A stretch of DNA of 64,000 nucleotides from JAKAXS01 sp965279065 (GTDB lineage: Bacteria > Pseudomonadota > Alphaproteobacteria > Rhizobiales > Hyphomicrobiaceae), in the NCBI GenBank assembly GCA_965279065.1, contig OZ257134.1:3038001-3102000 (forward strand). Direction: 5' to 3'. Below, one piece after another: positions 32,512 to 41,300 of the stretch. The notes under the pieces are model-generated. The model was not told the DNA's origin. It saw nothing but the letters and a program-made list of their open reading frames with translations, and ran no database searches. Position 1 is the first letter of the stretch. Every line of letters begins with the position of its first letter. The position numbers were made by a program, and so were the translations under genes.

Positions 32512-33381
32512 ATGTCGATGATCGGCCTGCAGCGCATTGCCTTGCTGGTTGCGGCGTTCGCCACGCTGGCTGCCAATCCTGACGTCAGCGCGCCGATAGT
32601 GGGCGCCGCGCTAGCAGCGGAACCTACAGCAGAAAAGCAAGCCTTCGAAGCTGCCAAGGAACTCGGCACCGTCGACGCCTGGGACGCGTTCCTGGCGAAC
32701 TACCCGAAAGGCTTCCACGCCGACCTGGCGCGCGCCTACGTCAAGAAGCTGACCGGCGGCCCCGCAACCAACGCCCCGCCGCCAAGGGAACCTGAGGCAG
32801 AGCCCGTAGCTGCAAACAACGACTTCCCCGTTGAAGCCGGCACCTGGGGCGGCATCGTCCGCAGCGGTCCGGGGCAATCCTACAAGAAGCAGACGAGCCT
32901 GGCCGAGGGCGAGACCGTATCCCTGATGGGCGTCACCTCCGACCTCGACAACGGCTATCCCTGGTTCAAAATCTGGTACGGCCCCACCCACGACACGAAG
33001 GGCTACATGTGGGGCGGCATCCTCTGCGCCAAGGGCGTTGCCCGCCCCGACGTCTACCAGATGTGCCCAACTGAAGCGAAACGGGCCGCCGCAAAGGCGT
33101 CCGGCTCCTGCGACAAGCGCGGCAACGATGCCGAGAACATGGTGTGCGCCAACTCCACCCTCCTCGGCCTCGACGCCGAGTTGAACCTGCAGTTCAACGT
33201 GCGCGTCACGAATATCACGTCCGAGGCGGAGGGCGGCACGGAGGCGGACGTCGCCAAATTTCGCAACGAGCAGCGCGACTGGTTGCGCCAGCGCAACGCC
33301 TGCGGTGGCGACGTGACGTGCCTTGAATCGAAGTACCAGGAGCGGCTCAAGGTTCTTCGCGAACTCAATCAGCCCGAATAG
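32512..33381 (+). CDS. Exported SH3-like/LprI-domain protein
   Basis: A 289-aa protein with a signal peptide ending near GAALAAEP. Residues about 100-185 resemble a bacterial SH3 domain (GGIVRSGPGQSYKKQTSLAE, YPWFKIWYG). The C-terminal 100 residues have a cysteine pattern like LprI, a lysozyme-inhibitor family: DKRGNDAENMVCANSTLLGLD, then EQRDWLRQRNACGGDVTCLE. A periplasmic or cell-wall-associated role is inferred. It lies 128 nt after the potassium channel gene, in the same direction. Confidence 0.75.
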   Translation: MSMIGLQRIALLVAAFATLAANPDVSAPIVGAALAAEPTAEKQAFEAAKELGTVDAWDAFLANYPKGFHADLARAYVKKLTGGPATNAPPPREPEAEPVAANNDFPVEAGTWGGIVRSGPGQSYKKQTSLAEGETVSLMGVTSDLDNGYPWFKIWYGPTHDTKGYMWGGILCAKGVARPDVYQMCPTEAKRAAAKASGSCDKRGNDAENMVCANSTLLGLDAELNLQFNVRVTNITSEAEGGTEADVAKFRNEQRDWLRQRNACGGDVTCLESKYQERLKVLRELNQPE

Positions 33382-33396
33382 GCAACCGCTCCACGG

Positions 33397-33431
33397 AAAA
33401 CGAAAATGAGCCGGGCACGAAGGCCCGGCTC
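33397..33431 (-). terminator. Rho-independent terminator of the Spy-like gene
   Basis: A perfect 9-bp stem GAGCCGGGC/GCCCGGCTC (33408-33416 and 33423-33431) with a six-base loop. On the leftward transcript it is followed by a T-rich tract (ATTTTCGTTTT). It lies between convergent genes, 27 nt after the leftward gene stop. Confidence 0.75.
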
Positions 33432-33458
33432 ACCGCACTCAGGGAATAAAGTGCGTTA

Positions 33459-34133
33459 CTACTCGTCGTTGGGAGCGCCGCCGCCATCAGGGCCGTCATT
33501 GGCCTTCGGGCCATCGTCCTGACCACCATCGCGGCCACGGTCATCTCCGCCGCGGTCGTGGTGACCACCCCAGCGCTTACCCCAGCCGCCGTCATGCCAG
33601 CCGCCGCCGCGATGGCCCCAGCCGCGGTGCCCCCCGCCAAGCTGAGCCACGCGCAACTCGCGCATCGCCGGGCCAACGACTTCCTTCTGCTGGTCGGTCA
33701 ACGAGGCATAGAACGGACTGAACGCCGACGAGAACGCCTTCATCTTGTCGGCACGATCACTCATGCGCTTGGCAATGCGTTCATATCGCTCGGCAACGTT
33801 CGGTCGCTGACGCGTCTCGGCCGTCTTCTGGTCTCCGCCCTTCTCGCGCTCAGCGCGGCGTTCTTCGCGGCGCTTCTGGCGTTCGGCGCGCTTTTCCGCG
33901 CGTTCCTTGTACATGGTGCGCACCTGCTCTTCGATCGGTGCCCACAGCTTCTCTTGCTCGGCCGTCAGCTTGAGCGTCGCCTTGGCGGAGGCGATCTTGC
34001 CCTCCTGCAGGCGCTCGCGCGCCTCGGGGCTCATCTTCCAGCCGCCGTCGCGTGCCGCTTGGGCAACGAGGACGGCCGCTGGCGAGACGCCGATCAGCAA
34101 GGCCAGGGCCAGGCCGCGTGACATAGTTTTCAT
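33459..34133 (-). CDS. Spy/CpxP-like LTxxQ-motif periplasmic protein with Gly/His tail
   Basis: A 224-aa protein from an ATG at 34133 (GGAG upstream). A signal peptide (ALALLIGVSPAAVLVAQA) precedes a helical, strongly charged domain. Two LTxxQ motifs are seen: LTAEQEKLWAPIEEQV and SLTDQQKEVVGPAMREL, as in Spy/CpxP periplasmic chaperones. The final 60 residues are rich in Gly, His, Trp and Asp (for example GGGHRGWGHRGGGWHDGGWG), which suggests metal binding or a sticky disordered tail. Terminated by the hairpin at 33397-33431. Confidence 0.78.
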   Translation of the reverse strand: MKTMSRGLALALLIGVSPAAVLVAQAARDGGWKMSPEARERLQEGKIASAKATLKLTAEQEKLWAPIEEQVRTMYKERAEKRAERQKRREERRAEREKGGDQKTAETRQRPNVAERYERIAKRMSDRADKMKAFSSAFSPFYASLTDQQKEVVGPAMRELRVAQLGGGHRGWGHRGGGWHDGGWGKRWGGHHDRGGDDRGRDGGQDDGPKANDGPDGGGAPNDE

Positions 34134-34353
34134 GGGGTTGCTCCACTCATCGTTCGGGGGAAAGGCAGCGATGCATCCGCTTCGTGGAGATAAACGGCTC
34201 ACCCAAATGATTCCGTCGAACCGGCCGTTAACAGAAATGTTGCAGCGCAATGCGTTGAAATTCTTCGCTGAGTTCCATACGGAACTGGCCGCCGCGCCCG
34301 GCTGGGGCATCTTGGGGTCAAGACGAACCCATTTGACCCAAGAGGATTACGCC

Positions 34354-34638
34354 ATGACCCGCACCATCGCGTTCTCGCTGGCCGCCCTTGCTTCCGCCAT
34401 GACGCTGCAGGCAGCCCCCGCATCCGCCGTCAGCATCGCCGTGAAAATGGCCTGCATGACCGACTATCTGGCCAATTGCAGCCAGCATGCCATAGGCACC
34501 CCGGCCGTACGCTCCTGCATGCGCGCCGTCGGCCCCCGACTGTCCAAGCGCTGTGTTAACGCGCTGATCGCTGGTGGTGAAGTGACCCAGGCCGAAGTCG
34601 ACCGGCGCAAGTCATCGATGAAGTCGGCAGCGAACTGA
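34354..34638 (+). CDS. Small exported four-cysteine protein, unknown function
   Basis: A 94-aa protein with a signal peptide ending APASA. The mature part has four cysteines (KMACMTDYLANCSQH, VRSCMRAVGPRL, KRCVNALIAGGEV), which suggests two disulfides in the periplasm. The ATG at 34354 has AGAGGA 7 nt upstream. Similar small secreted proteins with this spacing occur in related Hyphomicrobiales, but I know no function. It is 14 nt from the convergent YiiX-like gene. Confidence 0.7.
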   Translation: MTRTIAFSLAALASAMTLQAAPASAVSIAVKMACMTDYLANCSQHAIGTPAVRSCMRAVGPRLSKRCVNALIAGGEVTQAEVDRRKSSMKSAAN

Positions 34639-34653
34639 TCGTTACGTCGAGCC

Positions 34654-36063
34654 TCAGGCCGCCCGGGCGCGGGGCTCGACCAGATAGCCGATCCGACCGT
34701 TCTGGATCTCCCGCACCCGCTCCAGATGCTCGAAAATGTCGCGCGGGTGCAGCGGCCGGCCCGTGTTGCGGATGGTATTCTGCTCCAGCGCGTCGAGCGG
34801 CCCCAATAATTCCTCGCCCGTCCGGTGCAGCATCGCGATCGTGGCGATCGTCCGCCGGCTCATATTGCGCGGCACCTTCGGCACGACGCTGGAAATCATC
34901 GTCTTAGCATCTTCCGACAGCAGGCTCGAACCCTGTCCCAGTAGCGCCACCAGCCGGATCACCACGTCTTCCTCGAACACGTAACCGTGCCTCTCCATCC
35001 ATTCCAGCAGCTTGGTCATCAGCATATCTTGCAACCGCAGCGTCGACGTCAGGCGGTAATCCTGCCATTCCGCCACGAGATCGAAGCGCGGATCGAGGTC
35101 GATGTCGCCGGGCGCAAACGTCTCCTCCGCCGTGACGCCGATGCGATCGAAGAAGTCGCGATTGTTCATGTGCAGCCGCGTCGTGAAGGCCGGAACCATG
35201 ACGGCACCGTTGCTAGCCATGTCGAACGCCTGCCGGACGAGCTTCGAGCAGAACAGCTTCTTGTAGCCTTCAAGCTGCATCGTAAAGTCGTAGACGATGC
35301 GCCGGCCGAGCGCCGCGTGCGACCGCTTGACGTGTTCATGGATCAGGTCGGCAGCGCGTCGCGCCAACTCACCGTCCTTGCATCGGTAGAGCACGGCCCG
35401 GCCAACCCCGCAGTCGAGCGCATGCTCGAGCGGCGTGATCACCGCGCCGTCCTCGATCAACGCCTCGACGACGGAATGATGTCCGTCGCTGTCGACGTGG
35501 ATCAACCCGATGTGGCTGAACTGCGTGTCCACATCACCGATGCGGGCGATGGCGGCACTGTTGAAGGCGCTGCCACGCATCAGCAGCACGTCGCCAGAGC
35601 GAAACGGGATGTCCTGGGCGGAGTAGTAAGCCGGGTTGACCAGCGTATTGTGCTCCGTGCCGGTGAACATGCGGCGGCCCTTGCCCGTTCGCCCGAAGCG
35701 ATCGAAACCGATCGCCAGTTCGCCCAGCATGTCGGAGCCGTAGCGCGCGATGCGAAACACGTCGCGCAGCGAAGATTCCGCCTGCAGCGTCAATAGGCGT
35801 CGGCTACCCCAGTCCATGATGCGATTGCGCAGCGCCATGCGCAGCTCGAAGATCGTCTGCATGAGAAACGGGGCAACCTTCGCCGTCTCCACCGCGTCGT
35901 AGCGATTGAGGTCGACGTCGTACACCGTCCAGTAGATGTGCTGCAGAATGCCCGCAAGTTCTTCCGACGTCCGTGCTGGACGGTCCGCGAGATCCTTCAG
36001 GCTCAGCAGGTCGTTGCCCAAGCTCGCAGCGTTAAGACTGGCAGCGTTTTCAACGCGATCCAC
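34654..36063 (-). CDS. YiiX/YebB-like NlpC/P60 cysteine hydrolase
   Basis: A 469-aa protein from a GTG at 36063 with GGGAG upstream. The middle third is a permuted NlpC/P60 domain: RSGDVLLMRGSAFNSAAI and FSHIGLIHVD carry the His, and KLFCSKLVRQAF the catalytic Cys. Helical regions of about 140 residues flank it on each side. There is no signal peptide. Permuted members of this superfamily act on peptides, amides or lipids, so the substrate is not predictable. The large flanking domains are not recognised. Confidence 0.75.
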   Translation of the reverse strand: MDRVENAASLNAASLGNDLLSLKDLADRPARTSEELAGILQHIYWTVYDVDLNRYDAVETAKVAPFLMQTIFELRMALRNRIMDWGSRRLLTLQAESSLRDVFRIARYGSDMLGELAIGFDRFGRTGKGRRMFTGTEHNTLVNPAYYSAQDIPFRSGDVLLMRGSAFNSAAIARIGDVDTQFSHIGLIHVDSDGHHSVVEALIEDGAVITPLEHALDCGVGRAVLYRCKDGELARRAADLIHEHVKRSHAALGRRIVYDFTMQLEGYKKLFCSKLVRQAFDMASNGAVMVPAFTTRLHMNNRDFFDRIGVTAEETFAPGDIDLDPRFDLVAEWQDYRLTSTLRLQDMLMTKLLEWMERHGYVFEEDVVIRLVALLGQGSSLLSEDAKTMISSVVPKVPRNMSRRTIATIAMLHRTGEELLGPLDALEQNTIRNTGRPLHPRDIFEHLERVREIQNGRIGYLVEPRARAA

Positions 36064-36181
36064 TGGATGTCTCCCTCACCCCATGAGCCTTGAGGCTAGC
36101 CCAGTAGGTCGCCGCTAGGCAATCAGCTAAAGGAGTGGATTTCGCGGCGAAACGCGCCGGCCGCACGAAGTGGGGTTAACA

Positions 36182-36679
36182 CTACAGCGCGCGGTCGATC
36201 AGCGAGCACAGCGTCTCCGCGCTCGACTTGTCATGGTCGGGAGGAATGTCTTCGACGTTCAATGTCTTGACCACCCCGTCATCGACCAGCATCGCATAAC
36301 GCTTGGAGCGAATACCGAACCCGCGCGAGCCCAGGTCGATGTCCAGGCCGATCGCCTTCGTGAAGGCCGCGCTGCCGTCGGAGAGGATGAGGATCTTGCC
36401 CCCCGGGTTGACCTCGCTCGACCAATGGTCGAGGACGAAAATGTCGTTCACGGCGATGCAGGCCACCGTATCGATGCCCTTGCCCTTCAACTCGTCGAAG
36501 CGCTGCACGAAGCCGGGCATGTGTTTCAGGTGGCATGTCGGCGTATAAGCGCCCGGCACCGCGAACAGGGCGACCTTCTTGCCCGCGAATACCGCGCTGA
36601 CGCTCGTGTGCGTCGGGCCGTCACTGCCCATCACCGTGAACTGTCCGTCCGGCAGCTTGTCGCCAACCGCAATCGCCAT
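36182..36679 (-). CDS. Peroxiredoxin (Prx5/thioredoxin-fold)
   Basis: A 165-aa thiol peroxidase that reduces hydrogen peroxide and organic peroxides. The peroxidatic Cys lies in VPGAYTPTCHLKHMPGF, the hallmark of the Prx5 group. The later segment VDDGVVKTLNVEDIP is also typical. A second cysteine occurs near the C-terminus (SAETLCSLIDRAL) and could act as resolving residue. A stand-alone gene between the YiiX-like and DsbD-domain genes. Confidence 0.95.
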   Translation of the reverse strand: MAIAVGDKLPDGQFTVMGSDGPTHTSVSAVFAGKKVALFAVPGAYTPTCHLKHMPGFVQRFDELKGKGIDTVACIAVNDIFVLDHWSSEVNPGGKILILSDGSAAFTKAIGLDIDLGSRGFGIRSKRYAMLVDDGVVKTLNVEDIPPDHDKSSAETLCSLIDRAL

Positions 36680-36748
36680 CGCTTGATCTCCCAGCAGAGT
36701 GTCGGCAGAGCCATAGCGCCGCGGCCATGGTAGAGCAACCTCTACCGG

Positions 36749-37585
36749 CTATTTGACGGTCACAATGGCCTCGGACTGTCCCGAGGCGCCCACCATTGTA
36801 ATCTTCAGCGGCTTGCCCAGGAGCTGCTTCAGTTCCGCCGGACTGGCGATCGCCGCCTCGAACGTGACGGTATCACCGTCTCCGGCGGTGCGCTTCGGCA
36901 TCGGCACGTAGAGCCCCTCCGGCGCCTCGATGAACAAGTCGGCGTCCTTCGCGCCCCCCGGAAACGTTCCGCTGAAGGAAATTTGCGCCGGAGCTTCATA
37001 TGAGTCGACCTGCGCCCGCACGAGCTTGGGGTCGCCCGGCTTGGCATCGGCCATCGTCCGCGGCACGTGTCCCAGCGCCTCGGCGAACACACCGTCGGCC
37101 GCCCCGACCATGCCTGGCGGCACCACGAGATCATGGCTCGCCTCCAGCGGCACGCAGATCTCGCGGCAGACGCCGAAATGCAAGGCCAGCCGCAGCCGTA
37201 CCGGCTTATCCTTCGCGGCCGCATCGATCTCGACGGGAAACACCGCGCGATCCTTGTAGCCGATCGTGTCCCCGGCCCGGTCCGACAGGCGTTTCGGCGC
37301 GGGATAGAGAACGCGGGCGGCCGTCACGTTTTCCGACTGGGCGAAATCGAAGGACGGCGGCAGCCCGCCCGCGTCACCCGGATTGCGCCAATAGGTCTTC
37401 CATCCTTCGGGCATCTGGATCTCGACGAACGCGACCAGCCGGCCGGCGCTCTCGCCCACGACCAGTCGTGTCTGCGCCCGCTCATGGTCGGCCCATGGCG
37501 ACGCAACGGTCTGCGCGGCCGCCGGCCCGGCCACGGCCGACGCGATTACGACAAGCCCAAAAATAAGGCGGAAGGCGTGCACCAT
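36749..37585 (-). CDS. Stand-alone DsbD N-terminal (alpha-like) domain protein
   Basis: A 278-aa exported protein from an ATG at 37585 (AGGA upstream). The signal peptide is VVIASAVAGPAAAQT. The region IQMPEGWKTYWRNPGDAGG and the redox pair in HFGVCREICVP match the N-terminal domain of the thiol-disulfide reductase DsbD. The membrane and thioredoxin domains of DsbD are missing and no ccdA-like gene is adjacent. It may receive electrons from an unlinked membrane partner. Three DsbA-family genes lie about 12 kb away. Confidence 0.85.
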   Translation of the reverse strand: MVHAFRLIFGLVVIASAVAGPAAAQTVASPWADHERAQTRLVVGESAGRLVAFVEIQMPEGWKTYWRNPGDAGGLPPSFDFAQSENVTAARVLYPAPKRLSDRAGDTIGYKDRAVFPVEIDAAAKDKPVRLRLALHFGVCREICVPLEASHDLVVPPGMVGAADGVFAEALGHVPRTMADAKPGDPKLVRAQVDSYEAPAQISFSGTFPGGAKDADLFIEAPEGLYVPMPKRTAGDGDTVTFEAAIASPAELKQLLGKPLKITMVGASGQSEAIVTVK

Positions 37586-37738
37586 GGGCGATCCTGACCA
37601 AGACAGCATTGACGATCACTTTTACGCGCGATTGGCTTTATCTGGCTGGGAACCGCGGCTAGAAGTCTAATAAATTTTGCCGCACTGGTCGAATTGTCGG
37701 CTTCACAGGCCCTGCGCCTAGCGGCTATCTTTGACGGT

Positions 37739-38353
37739 ATGAAGACTGTGAAATCAAAGCGCAAACGCGGCAGTACCGGGTATCTCGACGGCCAGCTCCT
37801 TATTGCCATGCCGCTGATGAGCGACCGCCGCTTTGCGCGTTCCGTGATCTATCTGTGCGCCCACTCCGAAGATGGCGCCATGGGCCTCATCATCAACCAC
37901 CGCGCCGACCATATCAGCTTCCCCGATCTGCTGGACCGGCTGGGCATTGTCACGAATTCCTCGGAAGACGGAGTGCCCAACGACATCCTCGAACGGCAGG
38001 TCTACATGGGAGGCCCGGTCGAGACCGGGCGCGGCTTCGTGCTGCACAGCGCCGACTACTTCGCCACCAACTCCACGCTGGCCATCGACGATGGCGTCAG
38101 CCTGACGGCGACGATCGATATCCTCAAGGCCATCGCCCACGGCAAGGGCCCCGACCGATCGATCCTTGCCCTCGGCTATGCCGGTTGGGCCGCAGGCCAG
38201 CTCGAAACGGAAATCCAGGCCAACGGCTGGCTGCATTGCCCTGCCGACAACGGCCTGCTGTTCGACGACGATATCGACAACAAGTACACGCGGGCCCTTG
38301 CCAAGATCGGCATCGATCCCTCGCACCTCGTCAACGACGCCGGCCACGCCTGA
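37739..38353 (+). CDS. YqgE/AlgH family protein (DUF179)
   Basis: A 204-aa protein. YLDGQLLIAMPLMSDRRFARS, GAMGLIINHRA and YMGGPVETGRGFVLHS are signature segments of the YqgE/AlgH family, whose molecular role is unclear. The C-terminal GYAGWAAGQLETEIQANGWL is also conserved. The ATG at 37739 is chosen; a TTG at 37694 would add 15 residues. It converges on the GGDEF/EAL gene. Confidence 0.92.
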   Translation: MKTVKSKRKRGSTGYLDGQLLIAMPLMSDRRFARSVIYLCAHSEDGAMGLIINHRADHISFPDLLDRLGIVTNSSEDGVPNDILERQVYMGGPVETGRGFVLHSADYFATNSTLAIDDGVSLTATIDILKAIAHGKGPDRSILALGYAGWAAGQLETEIQANGWLHCPADNGLLFDDDIDNKYTRALAKIGIDPSHLVNDAGHA

Positions 38354-38383
38354 CGCCGCCGCACCCCCGCAATAACAAAATCG

Positions 38384-41300
38384 CTAACCCGCTTTGTCCT
38401 TGCGCGGCGGCGCTTCGATGCCGGCAAGACGCGCCAAGCTTTCGGCGATGGCCGGCGGCAGCTTGGAGAAGTCTGGCTGCGGCTGCACCGGTTTCGGCGG
38501 GCCGTTCGCGACGACCGGTGCCACCGCAGGAGGCGGTGGGATGGGTCGCGCCTGCAGGGGTGGTGCCGCGGACGGTTCAGGTGCCTCGGGCGGTGGCGGT
38601 GGTGCGAACGCGGCGGCCGGTATTGGCGGCGGCCCACCGACCGGAGCTGGCGCGGTTGGCGGCGTCGGTGGCGGGACCAGTCCCGTAGCACGCGATTGGG
38701 GAGGCGGCGGCGACTGCAGCGGACGCCCTGATGCATTGCTGGCAAACGCCGCAGCCGGCGGCGGCCAGGCTTCGCCGATCGTTTGCGCCTGCGGCGGCTG
38801 TGGTGTGGACGGCGCCACCGATGGCGGAGACTGGATTGTCGACGGGGGCATCGCTGGCCGCGCCGAACCCGGCATCGGCGGTGGCCCCGAAGGTGGTGAT
38901 GTCAAAGGTAACGGGTCGGTCTGGAGACCTGACGGTGCCATCAACTGGCCCGGCGGTGAACCTGATCCGTTATTGGCAAACATGTTAGCGGGCGCGGCGC
39001 CTGCAACGGCGCCATTGCCGCCTGCCCCGTTGGCTCCAGGCATCTGAGGTGGAGCACCCGGCGACATCGGCAACGGTGGGTTGGTCGCACGTGATGATCC
39101 GGCGGGCGGCTGGCCGACCGGCCCATTGCTGCGCGGGCCGCCGGCGCGGGCCGCAGCGGCGCCCGGCAGCGGAGGCGGCACGCCGCCCGGACCAGACGAT
39201 CGTCCGTTGGCTTGCGGCAGCGGCGGGGCGCCGGCGTTCGCGGGCCGGTCTGCACCCGAGCGTAGTCGCCCACCCCGCGGCGCCTGCACGCCATCGCCGT
39301 TCGCGCGTGGATCAGGCAGAAGTCCGGGCTGCACCGGCGGCATCGGCCGAGAGGCGGCAGCACCGTTCGGGCGGCGTTCGCCCGCCACGTTGCGCGGCGG
39401 CGGCGCCGCGGCGGCGATCGGCACCACCTCGGCGGTTTGTTGCGGCCCGCCGTCCTGCTTGCGCTTGCCCTTCGGCCGGAACATGCCACGCGGCTTCATG
39501 CGGCGCTCCGAACTGCGCACGCGCCGCAGCATCTGCACCACGTCACGATCCGGCACCGGATCGCCGTAGTAGTAGCCCTGCGCATACTCGCATCCGGCCG
39601 AGCGCAGGAACGCGGCGTCCTCTTCCGCCTCCACGCCCTCGGCGACGACCTTCTTGTTGAGTTCTCGCGCCATCGCCACGATGGAGCGGACGACGCCCTC
39701 GCCGTTGCCGTCCCGCCCGCCGCTCGCCTGCACCAGCTCGCGTTGTAGCTTGATCGACTCGAACGGAAGACGCCCGAGATACGACAGCGACGAGTAGCCG
39801 GTGCCGAAGTCGTCCAGCAGCAAGTCCGCGCCGGCCGCCTTCAACTGCTCCAGGATCTCGGCCGCCTGCTCGGGATTTTCCATCACCAGGCTTTCCGCGA
39901 CTTCGAGCTTCAGCGCCCCTTTCGGCACGACACCCTGGCCGATGATGTGGCGCACCTCCTGCACCAGCACCTGCCGGAACATCTGCCGGCTCGCAATATT
40001 GACGGACACGAATAGCGGCTGGTCCGGCCGCGCCAGCTCCTTGTTCCACGCCGAGGCATCCCGCGCCGCCCGCATCAGCACGTGCGAGCCGAGCTTGGCG
40101 ACGAGATCGCTGTCCGCATCCACCGGCACGATCGCCGACGGATTGATCAGGCCCTCCTTCGGATGCTCCCAGCGCACGAGCGTCTCGAAACCTGCCAGCT
40201 CTTCCGTCGGCAGGTAGTAGATTGGCTGGTAGAGGAACTTGAGCTGGTTCTTTTCCACCGCCTTGCGCAGATCCGCCTCGATCGCCAGCCGCTCGTCGCG
40301 GTCCGACCGCATCTCCGGCTTGAAGATCTCGATGCGATCCGCCCCGCCGCGCTTGGCGCGGTACATCGCGACTTCGGCATCCTTCAGCAGATCCTGATCC
40401 GCCTCGTCCGAGCCGTTGAACACGGCCACGCCGACCGACCCTGTCAGCACGATATCCTGTCCCGCCATCTTGACCGGCGACCTGAGCGAGCGGCGAACGC
40501 GTTCGGCCAGCGACGCGAGTTCCTGCGCATCCTGGTCCAGCAGCGACAGGATCGCGAACTGATCGCCGCCGACGCGCGCCAGCGTGTCCTGCGGCGACAG
40601 ATGCCGCTGCAGGCGCCGCGCCACCGTCAGCAGCAGGCTGTCGCCGACCACGAGCCCGAACGACGTGTTGACGCTCTTGAACTTGTCGATGTCGATGAAG
40701 AACAGCGTCGGACGAATGCTGCGGTCCGACTTCGCCCGCATACCTGCCGTCTTAATGCGGTCGACCAGCAGCGCCCGGTTCGGCAGGCTCGTCAGGCTGT
40801 CGTGCACCGCGTCGTGCAGCAGCCGCTCGTGCGCCCGCTTGGCGTCGGTGATGTCGCGCATGAGCCCCACGCAGCGAACCTGTCGATCCTCGTCCTGGGG
40901 TACGCTCGCCGCCTCGATCTCGAACCAGCGGTAGCTGTTGTCGGAGTGACGCAAGCGCAGATCCGTGCGGATCTTGCCACCGGCCCGCTCCTGGATCGAC
41001 CACAGCATCAGCCGGAAGCGCTCCCGGTCCGACGGATGCAGGAAGGCGATGAACTCGTCGGCCTTGGCCGACAGGGTGCCAGGACCGAGATCGAGGATCT
41101 CCTCGACGACGGGGCTCACCTTGACCGCGTTGCGTCGCGCATTCCATTCCCACACGGCAGCGCCCGCACCGTCGATGGCGATCGAACGCAACTGCGCTTC
41201 GGTCGGCGCCAGCGTGAGGCCGGCATCGCGCGTACGGAACGCAAACTGCGTGACGACGAAGCCGATCAGCAGCAGCACCAGTACCAGTCCCGCCACCAGC

